Part shown: one piece after another, positions 59,113 through 64,000 of the stretch | Layout of the letters: each line of letters opens with the position of its first letter | Numbering within the stretch: the first letter of the stretch is position 1 | Origin: Panopea generosa | Taxonomy: Eukaryota > Mollusca > Bivalvia > Adapedonta > Hiatellidae | NCBI GenBank assembly: GCA_029582155.1 | Contig: CM055901.1 | Span: 5,622,874 to 5,686,873 of the forward strand | Length of the DNA: 64,000 nt | Direction of reading: 5' to 3' | Notes under the pieces: model-generated | Told to the model about the DNA's origin: nothing | The model's input: the letters and a program-made list of their open reading frames with translations, nothing else | Databases searched by the model: none | Position numbers and translations under genes: made by a program

Positions 59113-60342
59113 AAGATTACATTTGATATACTGGCCAAGTACACCATTCGGTTATATGGGTATTCTGTGCCACGGTGCATTAACCGATACAGGCTGTTAC
59201 GTAAGCAGTGACGCACTGCTGGCTTCCCCGCTATACGTAAATTTAATTTGTAACATAATCCAAACAGGTTGACCCTTTGACCTCTCGATATACAGTTCAT
59301 ATATTACCTTCGGTGTAAATAAATATATGACTATAAATGAACGAAAGTTTTAACAAAGTTAATCATCTTATATGGTCAATCGATGTATATTTTGGCTAAA
59401 TCACGTGACAATTATATATTTTCAACGTATATAGAACATAGTTTTGTGTTTTATTCAATAATATAATACACGTGTTGAATAGACGTTACTCGTCACTGTG
59501 TACCTGTAACACCGTACATTAATACAGTTTACACATTCGGTAGGTCAAGTTTGATTTGAAAATATATATAGAGAGGGCGTATATCGTGTATGTATATTTT
59601 AAATTGGGAAATATTCTGCCATCAGCAATCTGACGAGCGTTAAATATTTTTGTAAGCTGCGAGTTTTATTCACGGAGCAATTAATGGATCAGTGAAATAT
59701 TCATGTTTGTATGTATACGGTTGGAAGGATCTGACATATTAGGTATGTGTTTATCGTACATAGAGTGCAATCTTGTTTTTATCATTTTTGATCTGTAGAC
59801 GCACTGATGTAAGTGGAAATAAAGTCTGGAACACATAAACAAGTTGTGGGTATATTGGAGATTACCTGCTGCTGTTGTCGAATGTATACGGATCTTTCGA
59901 GAAAGCAATATACTAACAGGTATTTGTAAATATTGTATCTTCGTATACTGGACACGAATATCAGCAATATCATATATAAACATAGTTTTGAGACTCATTT
60001 GTCGCGCTGTGGCGTTAGAAATCATGCCACTTTCTTTTTACTAATAGAAGGATATAAAGAGATTGAATTTAATTAAATCGATTTGAACTTAACAATGTGA
60101 GAATATGCACGGTGTGATGTCGCTACAATATAATATATACCAAACAATATAAAAAAGGTTCCAATCTCTCAACACTGTTACAAAAGTGGTTTTGGGTTGT
60201 TGTTTACTAGTGTTGACTCTTAAATGCATTAACTTGTTGAAGTTTTGTTAGAAAGGAATGTAAAATTATTTCATTTTATCTCATCTTATCAAGTCATTGT
60301 CAACTGCATACATATCTATATAAACCTATTTATTCGTTTCAG
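59113..60342. other. Intergenic, upstream of the second transporter gene
   Basis: AT-rich. Open frames at 59681-60025 (-) and 59844-60044 (+) have no domain. The promoter of the gene starting at 60343 should lie here, but no clear element was seen. Confidence 0.4.
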
Positions 60343-60395
60343 CAATATGGTGAACTGCTCGGACCACTTCCCTAATACGGATGTGTTTTATAGTG
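60343..60395 (+). CDS. Start-codon exon of a second OST-alpha-like gene (partial)
   Basis: Acceptor tttattcgtttcag, then caat and ATG at 60347-60349. The exon encodes MVNCSDHFPNTDVFYS plus one base before a donor (gtg then gtaacg). CSDHFPNTDVFYSG aligns with CSNAFPKASVYLQG at the end of exon 1 of the gene at 40757, identical at C, S, F, P, V and G. Both break in phase 1 after the same position with a gtaacg donor. The preceding acceptor implies a 5' UTR intron. Exon 2 was not found before the window end, so intron 1 would exceed 3.6 kb. The match is short but specific; a retained exon of a dead duplicate is the main alternative. Confidence 0.55.
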
Positions 60396-60439
60396 GTAAC
60401 GTAATTGTAAATTTGACCTAACAAAAGTAGCATTACTTA

Positions 60440-61790
60440 AGACATCCAATATAAATATTATTATTGGTATAGTACCGGTCTTATCTGACATCTGTATCTA
60501 TCTACACACACTATTTAGCATTATATTTGGTATAGTACCGGTTTTATCTGACATCCGTATCTATCTACATACACTATTTAGCATTACTATTGGTATAGTA
60601 CCGGTCTTATCTGACATCCGTATCTATCTACACACACTATTTTGCATTACTATTGGTATAGTACCGGTCTAATCTGACATCTGTATCTATCTACACACAC
60701 TATTTAGCATTATTATTGGTATAGTACCGGTTTTATCTGACATCCATATCTATCTACATACACTATTTAGCATTACTATTGGTATAGTACCGGTCTTATC
60801 TGACATCTGTATCTATCTACACACACTATTTAGCATTATTATTGGTATATACCGGTTTTATCTGACATCCGTATCTATCTACATACACTATTTAGCATTA
60901 TTATTGGTATAGTACCGGTTTTATCTGACATCTGTATCTATCTACACACACTATTTAGCATTATTATTGGTATAGTACCGGTTTTATTAGACATCTGTAT
61001 CTATCTTCATACACTTTTTAGCATTATTATTGGTATAGTACCGGTTTTATCTGACATCTGTATCTATCTACATACACTATTTAGCATTATTATTGGTATA
61101 GTACCGGTCTTATCTGACATCCGTATCTATCTACACACACTATTTAGCATTACTATTGGTATAGTACCGGTCTTATCTGACATCTGTATCTATCTACACA
61201 CACTATTTAGCATTATTATTGGTATAGTACCGGTTTTATCTGACATCCGTATCTATCTACATACACTATTTAGCATTACTATTGGTATAGTACTGGTCTT
61301 ATCTGACATCCGTATCTATCTACACACACTATTTAGCATTACTATTGGTATAGTACCGGTCTTATCTGACATCTGTATCTATCTACACACACTATTTAGC
61401 ATTATTATTGGTATAGTACCGGTCTTATCTGACATCCGTATCTATCTACACACACTATTTAGCATTACTATTGGTATAGTACCGGTCTTATCTGACATCC
61501 GTATCTATCTACACACACTATTTAGCATTATTATTGGTATAGTACCGGTCTAATCTGACATCCGTATCTATCTACACACACTATTTAGCATTACTATTGG
61601 TATAGTACCGGTCTTATCTGACATCCGTATCTATATACACACACTATTTAGCATTATTATTGGTATAGTACCGGTCTAATCTGACATCCGTATCTATCGA
61701 CACACACTATTTAGCATTAATATTGGTATAGTACCGGTCTTATCTGACATCCGTATCTAACTACACACACTATTTATCCTTATTTATCAT
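60440..61790. repeat. Tandem array, 63-bp unit
   Basis: About 21 copies of tattggtatagtaccggt(c/t)t, tatctgacatc(c/t)gtatctat then ctaca(c/t)acactatttagcatta. Very similar copies with a few alternating variant sites (ccggtct/ccggttt, acacaca/acataca). It lies in the presumed first intron of the second transporter gene. Confidence 0.95.
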
Positions 61791-61834
61791 ATTTGTATAC
61801 GCATGAGATATACTGCGGATCTTTCATAGTTTAG

Positions 61835-62000
61835 TTTAAACTTCGGTTGTGAAACAAGTTCTTACAACTTAGGAAAATCACGCCCGAAGTCTTCCTGGTT
61901 ATAACCAGTACAAGGCATATGCGAAAAAGTGTCTTTCTTAAAGAATCACACAAAGCCGTGGTGGAGGATCGAACCCACGACCTTCCGATCATGGGATCTT
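61835..62000 (-). mobile_element. SINE (family G), second copy
   Basis: Same order of blocks as 41970-42110. The minus-strand B box is intact (tgggttcgatcctcc) next to a ggaaggtcg block. The head ends near the poly-G run. Confidence 0.65.
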
Positions 62001-62011
62001 TCATTATGTTT

Positions 62012-62029
62012 GGGGGGGGGGGGGGGGGG
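62012..62029 (+). repeat. Poly-G run of 18
   Basis: Eighteen consecutive G. Prone to quadruplex formation and to sequencing length error. Confidence 0.9.
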
Positions 62030-62773
62030 CACATAAAATACGGCATATTCAGTTAATCGTCGAATAAAAGTGCAATTTACTGTATCGACAGGAGTCTTTC
62101 GGAACGCAACGTTGATTATAGAAAATATATTCAAAATTGAATATGTATGCATCCATTATATGTCATTTCCACGGTAGGATCTTTCAGCTGGGTGGCTCAT
62201 TTATGATTAACGTTGCAGATTCTTTAATTTGAATACAAATCAATTTGGAAGATGTTCATTAAAACATGGTGAATTTCTAAAAAAAAATTGTTAATATCGT
62301 GACTAATTACGGAAGAGTGCCACAAAGTTGTAAAAGCTAAATATTTATATTAAACCTACTATAGTACATAACATTCAACTAGTATATTAACATGGAGTAT
62401 GAACGTTGGTGAGAAAGTACGGTTGTTCCGCGAAATATAGACGAATTATTGTTCTTAATATATTTTATTGAAATATATTATTTTCATTTATTGACTATTA
62501 ATAATAGTTCGTAAATATACAGTAGAATGGCTCATATTTATTTTTGTAACTATATCAGCTTATTATGTAATTGAAATAAGCCAAAACAAAAATGTTGAAA
62601 AGGATACAGATTGGTTTGGCTCTGGTTTAAGGACTTTTTGAGATGTCGAACTCGCGGTTACGCATCCGTTAGGAATATTGGTAATTTGAATATGACGGAT
62701 ATACCGCTCGACTCCATACAATAGTGTTACAAAAACGGTATTACATAGTGTATTGATCATGTAGCCACAGTGG
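62030..62773. other. Intergenic or intronic, nothing recognised
   Basis: AT-rich. No exon with OST-alpha similarity was found. Confidence 0.5.
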
Positions 62774-62959
62774 TATACAGTCACCCCTGTCTTAAGCAGT
62801 CAGTCAAGAGAAAGAGCGAAGGTGACCTTTAAAGACAGGTTGTTGCTCAAAACAGGTTAATTTACTCTGAAAACATATAAATGGGAAATGGAAAACATTG
62901 TTACTTAAGACAGGTGGCTGCTTAATAGAGGTGACCGCTTACACAGGTTTTACTGTATA
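62774..62959. mobile_element. MITE, family T, copy 1
   Basis: Ends tatacagtcacccctgt and acaggttttactgtata are inverted. The interior has two near-inverted cttaag blocks (ctgtcttaagcag, cttaagacaggtggctgc). The TA at both outer edges suits a Tc1/mariner-type target. Confidence 0.8.
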
Positions 62960-63316
62960 TTAGATAACTCTTAACTGCTCAGTAATTCCTTTTTAACGTT
63001 TTTTAATATTTTTCAATACTTCATATGTTCGGTAGAGAAGACAAAGACTTAGTACACAATCAATCTAAAAGATGCATTTAGTGTCCTTAGTAATAGATGC
63101 AACTTTTAAATTACATTACAATGCGTTGATTAAAATATATTGGATACAAACTTATATATTAAACACATTTATAATGATGATCATGTATGACTAAATGTAA
63201 CTTAAATATATTTACTGAGTTATTTAAATAACAATGTGTTCATTCCATAATGTAGTTAATAATACATTTATCAACGTTTGGGCAGTCTATTCTGACGATG
63301 ATTTAAGTAAAGTACA
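62960..63316. other. Spacer between the two MITE copies
   Basis: AT-rich. Nothing recognised. Confidence 0.5.
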
Positions 63317-63501
63317 TATACAGCCAAACCTGTCTTAAGCAGCCAGTCAAGGGAAAGAGCGAATGTGGCATTTTAAGACAAGTTGTTGCTTAATACAGGT
63401 TAATTTATTCTAAAAGCATAAACATAAGAAATAGATAATATGGTTGCTTAAGACATGTGGCTGCTTAATAGTGGTGAACGCTTACACAGGTTTAACTGTA
63501 T
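63317..63501. mobile_element. MITE, family T, copy 2
   Basis: Same element and orientation as 62774-62959, about 80% similar by eye, ends tatacagccaaacctgt and acaggtttaactgta. Two copies 360 bp apart. Confidence 0.8.
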
Positions 63502-64000
63502 TTGAATGTGGCATTCATTTTTGATTCCTGGTGGAAATTGCTTCTTGGCATTGTCATTTCTTTTAGAATCAGATAACAAGATGCAAAATTGCAACATGAA
63601 ATGTGCCAACATAAATGAAGTCATTGGACCCAAAAAGTACTCTTCACTCAATATCTTTTTTTTCGGCCTTACCAAACCGAATGACAGACTAAATATAAAC
63701 CACGTATGTTTAAGATACTGGGCAATGACATTCATTGTGAGCAACGTGATTTTGTATCTCTAACAAAGTCGCAGATAAACTGCGCATACCTCTTCTAAAG
63801 GAAGACAAAAGTCCCATATCAAAAGTGTTACGATTCAAAATCTAAAAATGTACATGGACGTCTATTCACTGAAGAGGAGATTAACGCTAAAGGAATTTCA
63901 ATCAATATGGACACCAGCTTAGAGAATATATGTAACATCTAGCACTATTGATGAAATTAACGATCATTATGCGACTGATTTAGTAGGTGCGAACCACTTA
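63502..64000. other. Right edge, no firm gene
   Basis: Overlapping open frames on both strands (63506-63763 + and 63448-63744 -) have fairly protein-like composition, but neither shows a known motif. Possibly a relic of a mobile ORF. Confidence 0.3.

Noticed and set aside
60440-61790. CRISPR-like or coding 63-bp repeat
   Set aside because: No variable spacers, and stops occur in the frames despite a unit divisible by three.
63448-63763. Overlapping + and - open frames of 85 and 98 codons
   Set aside because: Protein-like composition but no motif, splice context or recognised homology; left as unassigned.

Overview
The window is AT-rich, intron-bearing animal DNA with very low gene density. 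SINEs with tRNA-like heads, a decayed APE-type LINE, mariner relics, MITEs and many long minisatellites suggest a lophotrochozoan invertebrate, most likely a bivalve mollusc. This is inferred from the repeat landscape and no species is claimed. There are no prokaryotic genes, rRNA genes or CRISPR arrays.

The one clear gene is a seven-exon organic solute transporter subunit alpha (OST-alpha/SLC51A-like, Solute_trans_a family) on the + strand at 40757-46714. Joined at its splice sites it reads as 355 codons with phase agreeing at every junction. Intron 4 appears to use a GC-AG splice pair. A second gene of the same family probably begins at 60343-60395: its short start exon resembles the end of exon 1 of the first gene and has the same phase-1 donor, but its other exons lie past the window end. 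Two weaker exon candidates sit on the - strand, a claudin/PMP22-like first exon (18613-18799) and a terminal exon with a poly(A) signal (9013-9204).

Layout: 1-1590 is a 53-bp tandem array. 1.6-14.9 kb is mostly unremarkable AT-rich DNA with SINE pieces, a hairpin MITE and small arrays. 14.9-16.0 kb is a mariner relic. 16.2-17.9 kb holds 38-bp and 48-bp arrays plus a MITE. 18-30.7 kb holds scattered SINEs, microsatellites and a near-perfect 37-bp hairpin. 30.76-36.75 kb is a 6-kb satellite with a 64-bp monomer and higher-order structure. 37.8-40.0 kb is a nested set of elements: mariner-like ends enclosing a foldback element made of 21-bp repeats, and a SINE with a 13-bp target-site duplication. 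40.7-46.7 kb is the transporter gene. 48.2-49.3 kb holds a 32-bp array and two MITEs. 49.5-52.7 kb is a broken LINE. 55.5-58.7 kb is a 3.15-kb element with long terminal inverted repeats carrying a broken C2H2 zinc-finger/acidic-helical ORF, the best candidate here for something undescribed. 60.4-61.8 kb is a 63-bp array inside the presumed first intron of the second transporter gene. 62.8-63.5 kb holds two copies of one MITE.

All calls come from reading the sequence by eye. Repeat ends are approximate to a few bases or tens of bases, and family names for transposable elements are provisional.
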